Source: Bacteroidota bacterium (GTDB taxonomy: Bacteria; Bacteroidota; Bacteroidia; Flavobacteriales; Flavobacteriaceae). From it: a stretch of 64,000 nt of DNA. The position numbers were made by a program, and so were the translations under genes. This document shows, in pieces, positions 53,784 through 63,400 of the stretch. The notes below the pieces were generated by a model. That model did no database searches. It saw only the letters and a list, made by a program, of their open reading frames with translations, and was not told the origin of the DNA. Location of the stretch: contig JAFDZC010000006.1 in the NCBI GenBank assembly GCA_018267095.1, positions 372,001 through 436,000 on the forward strand, given 5' to 3'. Each line of letters starts with the position of its first letter. Position 1 is the stretch's first letter.

Positions 53784-54752
53784 TTAGAACGTAGGAAGCA
53801 ATACTTTACTAAGAACGTGAATTACTCCGTTTGAACATTGAACATCGGTTGCAACTATGTCACAATTTCTGTTGCTTGCATCTTTTAATTTAGGTCCGCC
53901 GGCCAAAATAACTTGGAAAGTTTGAGCCGGTGTCAAAATCGGCGTAATAAGTTGCCCTTCTTGTAACTGACTCGACAAAACATTAGCACCACTGACTACA
54001 TGATATTGCAATACTTTAGTAATGTTGTCGGCCGAAACTGATGCGATTCCACCGGGAGCAAGTTCAGCATCGAGCGATGTGAAAGCATCATTGGTCGGAG
54101 CAAAAACGGTGTACGTGCCCGGATTTGACAGTACAGTTACAAAGTTGGGTTGTCCCGGACGATTCAATAAGCTAACCAGAGTTGAAAAATTATTGTTTGC
54201 TGTAGCATGCGTGGCAATGGTCGGTAAACCAATCACAGCGTCAACAATGTGAATAACACCGTTACTTGCATCTATATCAGCGGTTGTAACATTAGATAAA
54301 CCGTTGATTTTTACACCACTCGCCGTGTTAATGAACATGCTCAAAGTATTGGTCGATGATGCGCTGCCTTTGCCCAGCGTTTTGACATAACCTGTGGATA
54401 GGGAAGAAGAGGTATTCTCACCACTAACAACATGGTTGAGAAGGATTTCTTTGAGTGCAGCTACCGGAACTGCATCAAGATTGGCATAACCATTAGCGGT
54501 TAAAAAGCTATTGAAAGCATCATTGGTCGGCGCAAAAACCGTGAATGGGCCGGTTCCTTTGAGTGTGTTTGCCAATCCAGCTTTGTTTAAGGCAGTTACC
54601 AAAGTTGAAAGGTTTGATGTTCTACTGGCAATCCCTGTGATGGTGTTGTCAGGAGTGCTTGATGATGAATCACTATCACTGCTGCATGATGTGAACGTTG
54701 ATAAAGTGATTCCTAAAATAATCACTAGGCTGTTTTTGAGTACTTTTTTCAT
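53784..54752 (-). CDS. Lipoprotein with two fasciclin (FAS1) domains
   Basis: The protein has 322 aa from the ATG at 54752; the frame extends upstream to 54833 but that part is not signal-like. A lipoprotein signal ends at the lipobox TFTSC (about residue 23), followed by a Ser/Asp-rich linker. Two FAS1 domains follow (about 45-185 and 190-320). Each has the TVFAPTNDAFNSF / TVFAPTNDAFTSL H1 motif, the conserved LNHVVSG / LQYHVVSG and a closing NGVIHIVD / NGVIHVLS. FAS1 domains mediate adhesion in bacteria and eukaryotes. It is transcribed alone and should sit on the cell surface or in the periplasm. Confidence 0.92.
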   Translation of the reverse strand: MKKVLKNSLVIILGITLSTFTSCSSDSDSSSSTPDNTITGIASRTSNLSTLVTALNKAGLANTLKGTGPFTVFAPTNDAFNSFLTANGYANLDAVPVAALKEILLNHVVSGENTSSSLSTGYVKTLGKGSASSTNTLSMFINTASGVKINGLSNVTTADIDASNGVIHIVDAVIGLPTIATHATANNNFSTLVSLLNRPGQPNFVTVLSNPGTYTVFAPTNDAFTSLDAELAPGGIASVSADNITKVLQYHVVSGANVLSSQLQEGQLITPILTPAQTFQVILAGGPKLKDASNRNCDIVATDVQCSNGVIHVLSKVLLPTF

Positions 54753-54962
54753 AATGAATTTGTTTAATTGTTCTGCGAATCTATCAAACAAAAAAATATA
54801 AATGTTTAAAAAAATCTTAAAAAAGTTAAACAAAACAAATTTTTATCAGTTGTTTAATGATTGATGATTTGCCAGAAAATCAACTAATTAGATTTGATAG
54901 TGTTTTCAAAAAACTCAATCGACCTTCTATTGGGTTTTATAATTCAACAATTCAAAAAAATA

Positions 54963-54992
54963 TTGAACTACTTTTGGCGTTTACTATTTTTG
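54963..54992 (+). promoter_or_regulatory. Full Bacteroidota promoter of the YwqK-like gene
   Basis: TTG at 54963-54965, then exactly 19 nt, then TATTTTTG at 54985-54992. It is a complete TTG-N19-TAnnTTTG match, 21 bp before the ATG. Confidence 0.75.
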
Positions 54993-55013
54993 TTTTAGAA
55001 ATTTCGAAAAAAT

Positions 55014-55760
55014 ATGTTCAAACTTTTTAACTGCTTTGTCTGCTTTTTATTCATCACCTTTTCTGCTATTGCGCAAACCGAAACCAATAAACTTGACGAA
55101 AAAGGACAGCGTCACGGTGTTTGGCACGGATTATATCCCGAAAGCAAACGCCTTCGTTATGAAGGAACTTTTGACCACGGAAAAGAAATAGGAACCTTTA
55201 AGTTTTATGAAGATTCCCCCGAACATGGGGTAGTGGCTACACGCGAATTTGCTGCGGATGGTTCCGCTTATACGATTTTCTTCGATCAGAAAAACAATAA
55301 AATCAGCGAAGGCAAAGAAGTCAACCGCAAATATGAAGGCCCTTGGAAGTATTATCAAAAAGCTTCTACAGAAATATTCACGTTAGAAAACTACAAAAAC
55401 GGCAAGCTTGAAGGCAAGCGCACGGTTTATTATATTGGCGGAAAACCGGCCGAAGAAACCATTTATAAAAACGGTATCAAAGACGGGCCGTATCGAAAAT
55501 ATACTGAAAGCGGCATCGTGCTCGAAGAATCTAACTACAAAAAAGGTGAGTACGACGGCAAAGCTATTTTTAGAGATGCGTTGGGCAAAATCGCCTCTGA
55601 AGGCAATTACAACAATGGCAAAAAACGCGGTATTTGGAAGTTTTATAAAGACGGAAAACTCGATCGCGAAGAAAACATGAGTAAAGCCAAAACCAATAAG
55701 TTGGCTGAATTGCGTGCCAAAAAAGCCGCTGAATCTAAGGCCGCTTCCGGAGCAAAATAA
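55014..55760 (+). CDS. Secreted YwqK/MORN-like repeat protein
   Basis: The protein has 248 aa. A signal peptide (MFKLFNCFVCFLFITFSAIAQ) is followed by about nine repeats of the MORN/YwqK type, with the pattern Y-x-x-G-K-x-x-G-x-W-K-x-Y (for example YEGTFDHGKEIGTFKFYED and GNYNNGKKRGIWKFYKDG). The C-terminal tail is basic and Ala/Lys-rich. The family is often labelled toxin-antitoxin YwqK-family antitoxin, but there is no toxin gene next to it here and the secretion signal speaks against that role. A structural or membrane-binding function is more likely. Confidence 0.85.
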   Translation: MFKLFNCFVCFLFITFSAIAQTETNKLDEKGQRHGVWHGLYPESKRLRYEGTFDHGKEIGTFKFYEDSPEHGVVATREFAADGSAYTIFFDQKNNKISEGKEVNRKYEGPWKYYQKASTEIFTLENYKNGKLEGKRTVYYIGGKPAEETIYKNGIKDGPYRKYTESGIVLEESNYKKGEYDGKAIFRDALGKIASEGNYNNGKKRGIWKFYKDGKLDREENMSKAKTNKLAELRAKKAAESKAASGAK

Positions 55761-55797
55761 GCTTTGTTAACACAAGCGGTTATGCCAAATTTATTCT

Positions 55798-55805
55798 TAA
55801 TTTTG
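55798..55805 (+). promoter_or_regulatory. -7 element of mnmA
   Basis: TAATTTTG matches TAnnTTTG, 19 bp before the mnmA ATG. No TTG is present at -33. Confidence 0.5.
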
Positions 55806-55824
55806 CGCGGTAATTATCAAGTGT

Positions 55825-57012
55825 ATGAAAAGAGTAGTGGTAGGCCTTTCGGGCGGCGTAGATTCAAGTGTTGCGGCGTATTTGCTGCAACAGCAAGGCT
55901 ATGAAGTCATTGGGCTTTTCATGAAGAACTGGCATGACGATTCTGTAACTATTTCTAACGAATGCCCTTGGCTTGAAGACAGCAACGACGCATTGTTGGT
56001 GGCTCAAAAACTCGGAATTCCTTTTCAAACTGTCGACCTGAGCGAACAATACAAAGAGCGCATCGTTGACTATATGTTCAACGAATACGAAAACGGCCGC
56101 ACGCCCAATCCGGATGTTTTGTGCAACCGCGAAATCAAGTTTGATGTATTCATGAAAATCGCTTTAAGTCTGGGCGCGGATTATGTGGCTACCGGGCATT
56201 ATTGTCGCAAAGGAACCATTGAAAAAGAAGGGCAAAGCATTTATCAATTACTCGCAGGTGTTGATGGCAACAAAGATCAATCGTATTTTTTGTGTCAACT
56301 CTCACAAGAACAACTCTCAAAAGCATTATTCCCAATCGGTGAATTGACCAAACCCGAAGTACGCGCTATTGCAGCCGAAATGGATTTGGTGACGGCAGAT
56401 AAAAAAGACTCGCAAGGTTTGTGTTTTATCGGTAAAGTCCGATTACCTGAATTCTTGCAGCAAAAACTACAACCCAAAGACGGACTTATTTTTGAAGTTG
56501 ACGCGCAGCATTCGATTTATCACCAACCAAAACAAAAGACAGATTCACTTGAAGAAAGTTTGGCTTTCGAGGCAACCCCGATTGCTTATTCACCCGAAAC
56601 CGGAAAAGTAGTGGGCAAACATCAAGGCGCACATTATTTTACCAATGGTCAACGCCGCGGACTCAACGTGGGCGGAACTCCGGAAGCTTTGTTTGTGATT
56701 GCCACCGATGTAGTCAACAATACCATTTACACCGGACAAGGTCAAAACCATCCGGGTTTATTCCGAAAAGCACTCTACATAAAAGGTCATGAAGTGCATT
56801 GGATACGCGAGGATTTGCGCCTTGAAAACGGACAATCACTCCGAGTAAAAGCCCGAATCAGATATCGTCAACCTTTACAAGAAGCTACTTTATATCAGTT
56901 TGAAAACGGTATGTATGTGGCTTTTGAACAACCGCAATCTGCCATAACGCCCGGTCAGTTTGTGGCTTGGTATCATGACGATGAATTGTTGGGTTCCGGG
57001 GTAATTTCGTAA
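55825..57012 (+). CDS. mnmA: tRNA 2-thiouridylase MnmA
   Basis: This 395-aa enzyme makes 2-thiouridine at position 34 of tRNA-Glu, -Gln and -Lys. The PP-loop is [11 protein letters not shown] (6-16). The two catalytic cysteines are C100 in [12 protein letters not shown] and C200 in DSQGLCFIG. The target-recognition part contains GHYCRKG and [10 protein letters not shown], and the C-terminal beta-barrel ends LGSGVIS. It is slightly longer than the E. coli protein (368 aa), with an insertion around residues 215-240, as is common in Bacteroidota. The tRNA-Glu(UUC) of this window is one of its expected substrates. Confidence 0.97.
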   Translation: MKRVVVGLSGGVDSSVAAYLLQQQGYEVIGLFMKNWHDDSVTISNECPWLEDSNDALLVAQKLGIPFQTVDLSEQYKERIVDYMFNEYENGRTPNPDVLCNREIKFDVFMKIALSLGADYVATGHYCRKGTIEKEGQSIYQLLAGVDGNKDQSYFLCQLSQEQLSKALFPIGELTKPEVRAIAAEMDLVTADKKDSQGLCFIGKVRLPEFLQQKLQPKDGLIFEVDAQHSIYHQPKQKTDSLEESLAFEATPIAYSPETGKVVGKHQGAHYFTNGQRRGLNVGGTPEALFVIATDVVNNTIYTGQGQNHPGLFRKALYIKGHEVHWIREDLRLENGQSLRVKARIRYRQPLQEATLYQFENGMYVAFEQPQSAITPGQFVAWYHDDELLGSGVIS

Positions 57013-57038
57013 GTTTGAAATCTATTAACCGCTATACT

Positions 57039-58658
57039 ATGAAAAAGATTACTTTATTAATGATGCTTCTGCTGACTACTTTAGGTTGGTCACAAGAAGA
57101 TGCTTGGGTTTATTTTAATGACAAGCCCGGAGCGACGGCTTTTTTCAACAATCCGCTTACGGAACTTTCCCAGCGCTCATTAGATAGAAGAACAGCCCAA
57201 AACATTGCTTTAGATATCAAAGATGCGCCCATCAGCCAAAATTATATTGATCAGATTTCGGCGGCTCAAGGCATTACCGTAATGGCCAAATCAAAATGGC
57301 TCAACTGTGTGCATGTGCGCGGTGAGGCGACTGATATTGCCGCTTTGTCATCTTTACCTTTTGTACATCATATTTTCTATGCCAATACAACACTCAATAA
57401 CAGAGCAGTGGCGGTTCCGTCAAGACAAAAACCGGTCAATAAACAACTTGAAACTTTGGTCAATTTCAATTACGGGAATTCGTTCAACCAAATTCATATG
57501 CTCAACGGAGATTTGTTGCATCAGCAAAATTATACAGGAGCCGGAAAAATCATCGCCGTACTCGATGCCGGTTTTCCCGGAGTTGACACTGCTTCGCCCT
57601 TTGACCGACTCAGAAATAACAATCAGATTCTGGGCGGATATGATTATGTAGACAAAAGCGATAACTTTTACACCAACAACAGCCACGGAACCATGGTTTT
57701 GTCAACCATGGGCGGATATGTTGATGGTGAATTGGTGGGTACTGCACCGGATGCAAAATATTATTTATACATCACCGAAGACGTGAATTCAGAAAACCCG
57801 GTAGAGGAGAGCAACTGGGTTGAAGCCGCTGAACAAGCCGATCGAGTAGGAGCCGACATCATTACTTCATCCTTGGGTTATTTTGCATTTGATAATCCGG
57901 CTTATGGCCATACCTATGAAGATATGACCGGAAATTCAGCTTTTGCTTCTCAAGGCGCCAATATTGCCTTTACCCGCGGAATGGTCGTAGTAGCCAGCGC
58001 CGGAAATGAGGGAAATAATGATGAACCCCACGTGGGAGTACCTGCCGAAGCCAACAATGTTTTGGCTATCGGAGCCGTTCGTTCAAACCGCAGTCGAGCT
58101 AGCTTTAGTTCCATTGGGCCTTCGTTTGACGGACGCATTAAACCCGATGTGATGGCACAAGGACAGGCTTCAGTTTTGTCTAACACGGCCGGAGATATAG
58201 TTACGGCTAATGGGACTTCATTTTCAGGACCTATTACTGCCGGGATGATTGCTACATTTTGGAGTGCCGTTCCATCGCTTACCCAACAACAAGTAGTTAA
58301 CTTTGTTAAAGAAGCATCAGACAGATACAGCAATCCGGATAATCAATACGGTTATGGAATTCCTGATTTTAGCCTAGCTTTGTCAAGAGCACAGCAGTTT
58401 TTAGGGATTCAGACAATTGAGCAAGAAACGGTGTCGGTATTTCCGAATCCGGCGGGTGCTGAGTTAAATGTTGTGCTTCCAGCAAATTTGAATCAGGCCC
58501 AAATCAATTTATACAATCAAATCGGACAATTGGTGCTTACGCAAGAAGTCAATCAATCGTCGTCAAAAATATCACTCAACACAATTGAATCAGGTTTGTA
58601 TCTATACCGAATTGAGTCAGCAAGTTTTGTATCTACCGGAAAAATTGCCAAAAAATAA
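57039..58658 (+). CDS. Subtilisin-like (S8) serine protease with T9SS type A sorting domain
   Basis: The protein has 539 aa from the ATG at 57039; a TTG at 57015 is in frame but precedes the signal peptide (MKKITLLMMLLLTTLGWSQ). A propeptide of about 125 residues is followed by the S8 domain with D176 in IIAVLDAGFPG, H216 in NNSHGTMV, oxyanion N323 in VASAGNEGN and S394 in NGTSFSGPI. The last ~75 residues (VSVFPNPAGAELNVVLP to VSTGKIAKK) are a type A sorting domain, so the enzyme is exported and probably surface-bound. The gene starts 26 bp after mnmA, and its stop codon shares a base with the start of the next gene. Confidence 0.95.
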   Translation: MKKITLLMMLLLTTLGWSQEDAWVYFNDKPGATAFFNNPLTELSQRSLDRRTAQNIALDIKDAPISQNYIDQISAAQGITVMAKSKWLNCVHVRGEATDIAALSSLPFVHHIFYANTTLNNRAVAVPSRQKPVNKQLETLVNFNYGNSFNQIHMLNGDLLHQQNYTGAGKIIAVLDAGFPGVDTASPFDRLRNNNQILGGYDYVDKSDNFYTNNSHGTMVLSTMGGYVDGELVGTAPDAKYYLYITEDVNSENPVEESNWVEAAEQADRVGADIITSSLGYFAFDNPAYGHTYEDMTGNSAFASQGANIAFTRGMVVVASAGNEGNNDEPHVGVPAEANNVLAIGAVRSNRSRASFSSIGPSFDGRIKPDVMAQGQASVLSNTAGDIVTANGTSFSGPITAGMIATFWSAVPSLTQQQVVNFVKEASDRYSNPDNQYGYGIPDFSLALSRAQQFLGIQTIEQETVSVFPNPAGAELNVVLPANLNQAQINLYNQIGQLVLTQEVNQSSSKISLNTIESGLYLYRIESASFVSTGKIAKK

Positions 58659-59602
58659 TGAATAAAATCACCGAACTTTTTAAAATTCAATACCCGATTA
58701 TTCAAGGCGGAATGATTTGGAACAGCGGGTATAAACTCGCCAGTGCCGTGAGCAATGCCGGTGGTTTGGGTTTGATTGGTGCGGGTTCAATGTATCCGGA
58801 TGTTTTGCGCCAGCACATTCAAAAATGTAAAAGTGCAACCGACAAACCTTTCGGGGTCAATGTGCCAATGTTGTATCCGAACATTGAAGAAATCATCCAA
58901 ATCATTATTGAAGAAAAAGTTCCGATTGTGTTTACCTCGGCCGGAAACCCTAAAACTTGGACTTCTTTGCTCAAATCGCACGGAATTACCGTAGTGCATG
59001 TGGTAAGTAGCTCTAAGTTTGCGCTTAAAGCACAAGAAGCCGGCGTTGATGCGGTTGTGGCCGAAGGTTTTGAAGCCGGCGGGCACAATGGACGCGAAGA
59101 AACCACGACGCTTACTTTGATCCCGATGGTGCGCAGAAATATCTCAATTCCGCTAATCGCTGCCGGAGGAATTGCTACCGGACGTGGAATGTTTGCAGCC
59201 ATGGCGCTGGGTGCTGATGGAGTTCAAATGGGCAGTCGGTTTGCGGCTTCGGTTGAATCATCTTCGCATGATGATTTTAAAAAGACCATTGTGCAAACCC
59301 AAGAAGGCGATACTTTGTTGACTTTAAAAGAGCTTGCGCCGGTTAGACTTATCAAGAACAAGTTTTTTGACGATTTGCAAAATTTATATGCGCAATGTCC
59401 TACGGTAGAGCAGCTCAAAGAATTGCTCGGAAGGGCTCGCGCCAAGCGAGGAATGTTCGAAGGTGATTTGATTGAAGGCGAGTTAGAAATCGGACAAATC
59501 GCCGGATTAATAGACGAAATTTTATCGGTCAAAGATATTATGAACCATGTGCTTTCTGAATATCGGTTGGTTCAGAAAGAAATGCAAACCATTCAATTTT
59601 AA
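58658..59602 (+). CDS. Nitronate monooxygenase / FabK-like FMN enzyme
   Basis: This 314-aa TIM-barrel flavoprotein has the family motifs PIIQGGMIWNSGYKLASAVS, NAGGLGLIGAG, the substrate-site EGFEAGGHNG with the histidine typical of nitronate monooxygenases, and the FMN phosphate motif IAAGGIATGRGMFAAMALGADGVQMG in which IAAGGIATG and ADGVQMGSRF are the key parts. It oxidises nitronates or is related to the FabK enoyl reductase; the choice cannot be made from sequence reading alone. The ATG overlaps the stop of the S8 protease gene by one base (TAATG), so translation is coupled. Confidence 0.9.
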   Translation: MNKITELFKIQYPIIQGGMIWNSGYKLASAVSNAGGLGLIGAGSMYPDVLRQHIQKCKSATDKPFGVNVPMLYPNIEEIIQIIIEEKVPIVFTSAGNPKTWTSLLKSHGITVVHVVSSSKFALKAQEAGVDAVVAEGFEAGGHNGREETTTLTLIPMVRRNISIPLIAAGGIATGRGMFAAMALGADGVQMGSRFAASVESSSHDDFKKTIVQTQEGDTLLTLKELAPVRLIKNKFFDDLQNLYAQCPTVEQLKELLGRARAKRGMFEGDLIEGELEIGQIAGLIDEILSVKDIMNHVLSEYRLVQKEMQTIQF

Positions 59603-59606
59603 AGTT

Positions 59607-60035
59607 ATGCGTTCTCAGAAGATTTTTCTTTTTTTATACTTCGTTGTTGTTTGTTCATCAGCTAGTCAAGCTCAGGTTTATAAGTTTTTGACCACCGGTT
59701 TTAGTGTCATGGAGCGCAACGAACGCGGAGATTGGGGTAAATGGTCAGATTTGAAAGAAGCCTCTATTGTAATTACTTTAGACACCAACAAAAATAGAAT
59801 CGTTGTTTACTCGCAAGAAATACAGTTGTATAATATTGTCAAGTATCAACCCGAAGAAGAAAATGAGACAGATATAATTAACTCTTTTAGTTGTTCAGAC
59901 GATGACGGGCATCCTTTTACCATATCGATTATTACCCGTAAAAATCAAGGAAATCGAAAGCAGCTGTACGTCAATCAAAAAGATTTTATAGTGGTTTATA
60001 ATATCGTCAATCACGTCGATAAGAATCATCAGTAA
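59607..60035 (+). CDS. Small secreted protein, function unknown
   Basis: This 142-aa protein is read from the ATG at 59607, which directly precedes a signal peptide (RSQKIFLFLYFVVVCSSASQAQ). An earlier in-frame ATG at 59547 lies inside the previous gene. The mature part (about 118 residues) alternates short beta strands and charged turns (YKFLTTGFSVMERNERGDWG, VITLDTNKNRIVVYSQEIQL, FTISIITRKNQGNRKQLYV). I recognise no named family, although it resembles small lipocalin- or NTF2-unrelated beta proteins found singly in Flavobacteriaceae. It lies 4 bp behind the nitronate monooxygenase gene and closes this operon at a terminator. Confidence 0.75.
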   Translation: MRSQKIFLFLYFVVVCSSASQAQVYKFLTTGFSVMERNERGDWGKWSDLKEASIVITLDTNKNRIVVYSQEIQLYNIVKYQPEEENETDIINSFSCSDDDGHPFTISIITRKNQGNRKQLYVNQKDFIVVYNIVNHVDKNHQ

Positions 60036-60048
60036 AAGTTACTCCACA

Positions 60049-60075
60049 GGCCAATTTTTGTTGGTCTTTTTTTTT
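60049..60075 (+). terminator. Intrinsic terminator of the protease-NMO operon
   Basis: Stem GGCCAA/TTGGTC (one G-U pair), loop TTTTTG, then a run of nine T. Confidence 0.8.
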
Positions 60076-60199
60076 ATCCATTGGGCTTTTTTAACGATAG
60101 TTATCAACAATTTGTGTTTGTTGAAAACTTCATATTTGTGTAGTTTGTCGGATTTTTTATTTCTTTTTTAAAGTTGTATTGAGTGTTAATTGATTGTTA

Positions 60200-60291
60200 G
60201 TTAATATTTTAAATCTTATTTTATTCTGTTTTTGTTTTCAACATCATGTTAATCATTTTGTTAATAAGATTAAAAAATATCAAATATTAAC
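60200..60291. repeat. Nested inverted repeats in the leader of the giant gene
   Basis: GTTAATATTT (60200-60209) pairs with AAATATTAAC (60282-60291). Inside it, AATCTTATT (60212-60220) pairs with AATAAGATT (60263-60271). The loop holds a further small hairpin, AACAT-C-ATGTT (60240-60250). All arms are exact complements and lie in the order needed for one long stem with a bulge. Confidence 0.55.
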
Positions 60292-60448
60292 ACGAGCAAA
60301 TGCGCTAATATAGTATTCGTATTCTGGGGTTTTGTATCCGGTTTACAAAGAATATAAATCAGGCGTGAACTTTGGGTGTGAGAAAATCTATTTCATTCGA
60401 TAGGGATGCTTGGTTCTGTCTGTAAAATTTGGCCAATATCCGATGCTT

Positions 60449-63400
60449 ATGAGAATTATTACTCGTGCTAAAAAAATACTAAAAATCAATCTTGTTCTGG
60501 CGTGTATGGCTCTTGCTGCAAATTCAAATGCGCAGTGTCCAACGGTTGCCAATCTTACACAAACTTTTTGCGATGTTGAATCGCCTACAATAGCCAGTCT
60601 GCAAGCTACCGATACAGGTGGTGGAATTGCTTGGTTTGCTACAGCGTCTTCAACAACGCCGCTAACTTCTTTTACCGGTTTGGTTAACGGCGAAGATTAT
60701 TTCGCTGACAATGCAGCGGGGAATTGCGGTACAAGAACGCGTGTTGTGGTTACTATTTATTCTGCACCAACCGGTTTGAGCTTTCAAGGGGTATGTGTGA
60801 GTACTGCCAATAATGCTACCTTGGCTAATTTGGTGGTGGTTGGGAATAATATTCAATGGTATGATCAGCCAACCGGAGGAACAGCTTTGCCTCTGACAAC
60901 TGTTTTGGTTGACGGAACAATATACTATGCCAGTCAAACCAATCCGAACACGGGCTGTGAAACATCGCGGCTTTCAGTATTCGTAAATGTGGGTATTGTG
61001 CCAGTTCCTACGGGTAACCCAACGCAAATTTTTTGTAATACTCCGGGAAATCCGCCTACGGTTGCTAATTTGCAGCCCAACGGTACTAATATTCGCTGGT
61101 ATGCAACCATATCGTCAGCTACGCCACTCACCGCGTCAACTCCTTTGGTGAATGGACAAAGTTATTTTGCAACCAGTGTTGATCCGCCTTGTGAAAGTAC
61201 TAGTCGTTTTCAGACCGATGTAACGATTCTTCAACCTAATAATGCGGGAACAGACGATTCTAGATTTATATGTATTTCAGATATTCCGACCTATCCTTCG
61301 TTTAATCTTTTTGATGATCTGAATGGTACTCCGGATACAACCGGAACTTGGTCAGGACCTTTGGCAACTTCAAACGGGCATTTGGGAACGGTTAATATCA
61401 ACACCTTGACCGTTGCAGGGAGTCCGTATGTTTTTACTTATTCTGTCTCATCGGTTGCCTGTCCTACAGTAACATCAACAGTAACCATTAATGTTCTGCC
61501 TTTGCCAACAGCATCGGTGTCAGTTTCAAATCCAAATATTTGTTCGGGTTCTTCAACAACTATTAACTTTAGTGGTACCCCTAATGCAACGGTTACCTAT
61601 ACTATAGGTGGTGGTTCAAATCAAAATATTACATTAAATGCTACCGGAACAGCTACTTTGACGGGGACTTATACTTCAACCTCGGTGGTTAATCTAGTCA
61701 GTGTATCTTCACAAGGGCCGCCGGTATGTTCTACCAGTTTAACCGGGGCGTCAACTACAATTAATGTAATTCCTCTGCCAACAGTAAGCTTAACTAGTCC
61801 GCCTGTTTGTGCCGGACAAAATGCGACGGTAACTGCAACGCCGGGTGCAGCAGGTACTTATTCTTATGCTTGGACAGTTCCTTCAGGAGCTACCAACCCG
61901 GGGAATGTTGCGACATTTACAACAACAGTGGCCGGAGTTTATGGTGTTCGCATTACTGATACCGCAACTACTTGTATTAGTGATTTAGTTACAACCACTG
62001 TGGTGATCAATCCTTTGCCTACCGTTACGGTTAATAGTTCGACCATTTGTCCGGGGCAAAATGCAACCGTAACAGCAACGCCGGGAACAGCAGGAACTTA
62101 TTCTTATGCCTGGACGGTTCCGGGCGGAGTGACTAATCCGGGGAATGTTTCGACGTTTACAACTGCCACGGCCGGAAATTACAGTGTGGTCATTACCAAT
62201 ACAGTGACCAATTGTGTCAGTACAAGTGCTTCAGGAACGGTAACCATAAATCCAAAACCTTTAGTAACTGTCAATAGTCCGTCGGTTTGCGTTGGACAAA
62301 ATGCAACGGTTACTGCTACGCCAAATCCGGCGGGAAACAATTATTCATACGCTTGGACGGTTCCAGTTGGAGCAACCAATCCCGGAAATGTGGCCTCTTT
62401 CAGTACTTCAGTTGCCGGAACGTATACTGTAATTGTTACCAATACTACCACAACTTGTGCTAGTGATAGTGCATCAGGAACTGTAACCATTAATCCCAGA
62501 CCAGTCGTTACCGTCAATAGTCCTTCGGTTTGTGCCGGTCAAAGTGCGACAGTTACTGCTACACCCGATACTCCCGGAACTTATTCATACGCATGGACAG
62601 TTCCTTCTGGATTTACAAACCCAGGAAACGTAGCTTCATTTTCAACCACTGTAGCCGGAAATTACAGTGTGGTTATCACCAATACCACCACAACGTGTTC
62701 TAGTCTTAGTGTTACCGGAATTGTGACCATTAATCCGTTGCCGACAGTAACCGTAAATAGCGCTAGTATTTGCCCGGGTGATTCAACCACGATTACTGCA
62801 ACGCCAAATCCAGCCGGAACCTATTCTTATGTATGGACGGTGCCAGTAGGAGCGACCAATCCCGGAAATGTAGCCAGTTTTAGTGCTACTATAGCTGGAA
62901 CTTATTCAGTGATTGCAACCAATACCACCACCACTTGTTCGAGTCTTCCGGGCAGTGGAATTTTAACCATAAATCCTTTGCCAACCGTTACGGTCAATAA
63001 TCCTGTGGTTTGTGCCGGACAACCCGCAACGGTAACAGCTACTCCTAGCCCAGCAGGCAATTATTCATACGTTTGGACAGTACCTTCTGGTGCTATAGAT
63101 CCTGGAAATGTCGCTTCGTTTGCAACAGCACTCGCAGGAACTTACTCAGTGGTAGTTACCAATACCACCACCAATTGTCAGAGTTCAAGTGCTTCAGGTG
63201 CGGTAACACTTAATCCATTGCCTACCGTTACAGTAAATAGTGATGAAATTTGTCAAGGCGAAACCGCTACACTTACTGCCACCCCGGGTTTAGCCGGAAA
63301 TTACTCTTACGCGTGGACAGTTCCTTCTGGAGCAACCAATCCTGGAAATGTTGCTTCGTTTGACGCAAGTGTTGCCGGAACCTATTCGGTCGTCATAACT

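Larger units (their letters stand above)
60036..60448 (+). other. 413-bp AT-rich intergenic region, no gene
   Basis: It contains the terminator of the upstream operon (60049-60075) and a nested inverted repeat (60200-60291). Up to the giant gene's start it holds about 150 bp of mixed sequence without an exact TAnnTTTG box; TAAAATTTG at 60422-60430 is one base too long. The promoter of the giant gene is therefore not identified, and a long leader is possible. Confidence 0.7.

Noticed and set aside
55014-55760. YwqK-like protein as the antitoxin of a toxin-antitoxin pair
   Set aside because: It has a signal peptide and no small toxin gene adjoins it; the family label is not functional evidence here.
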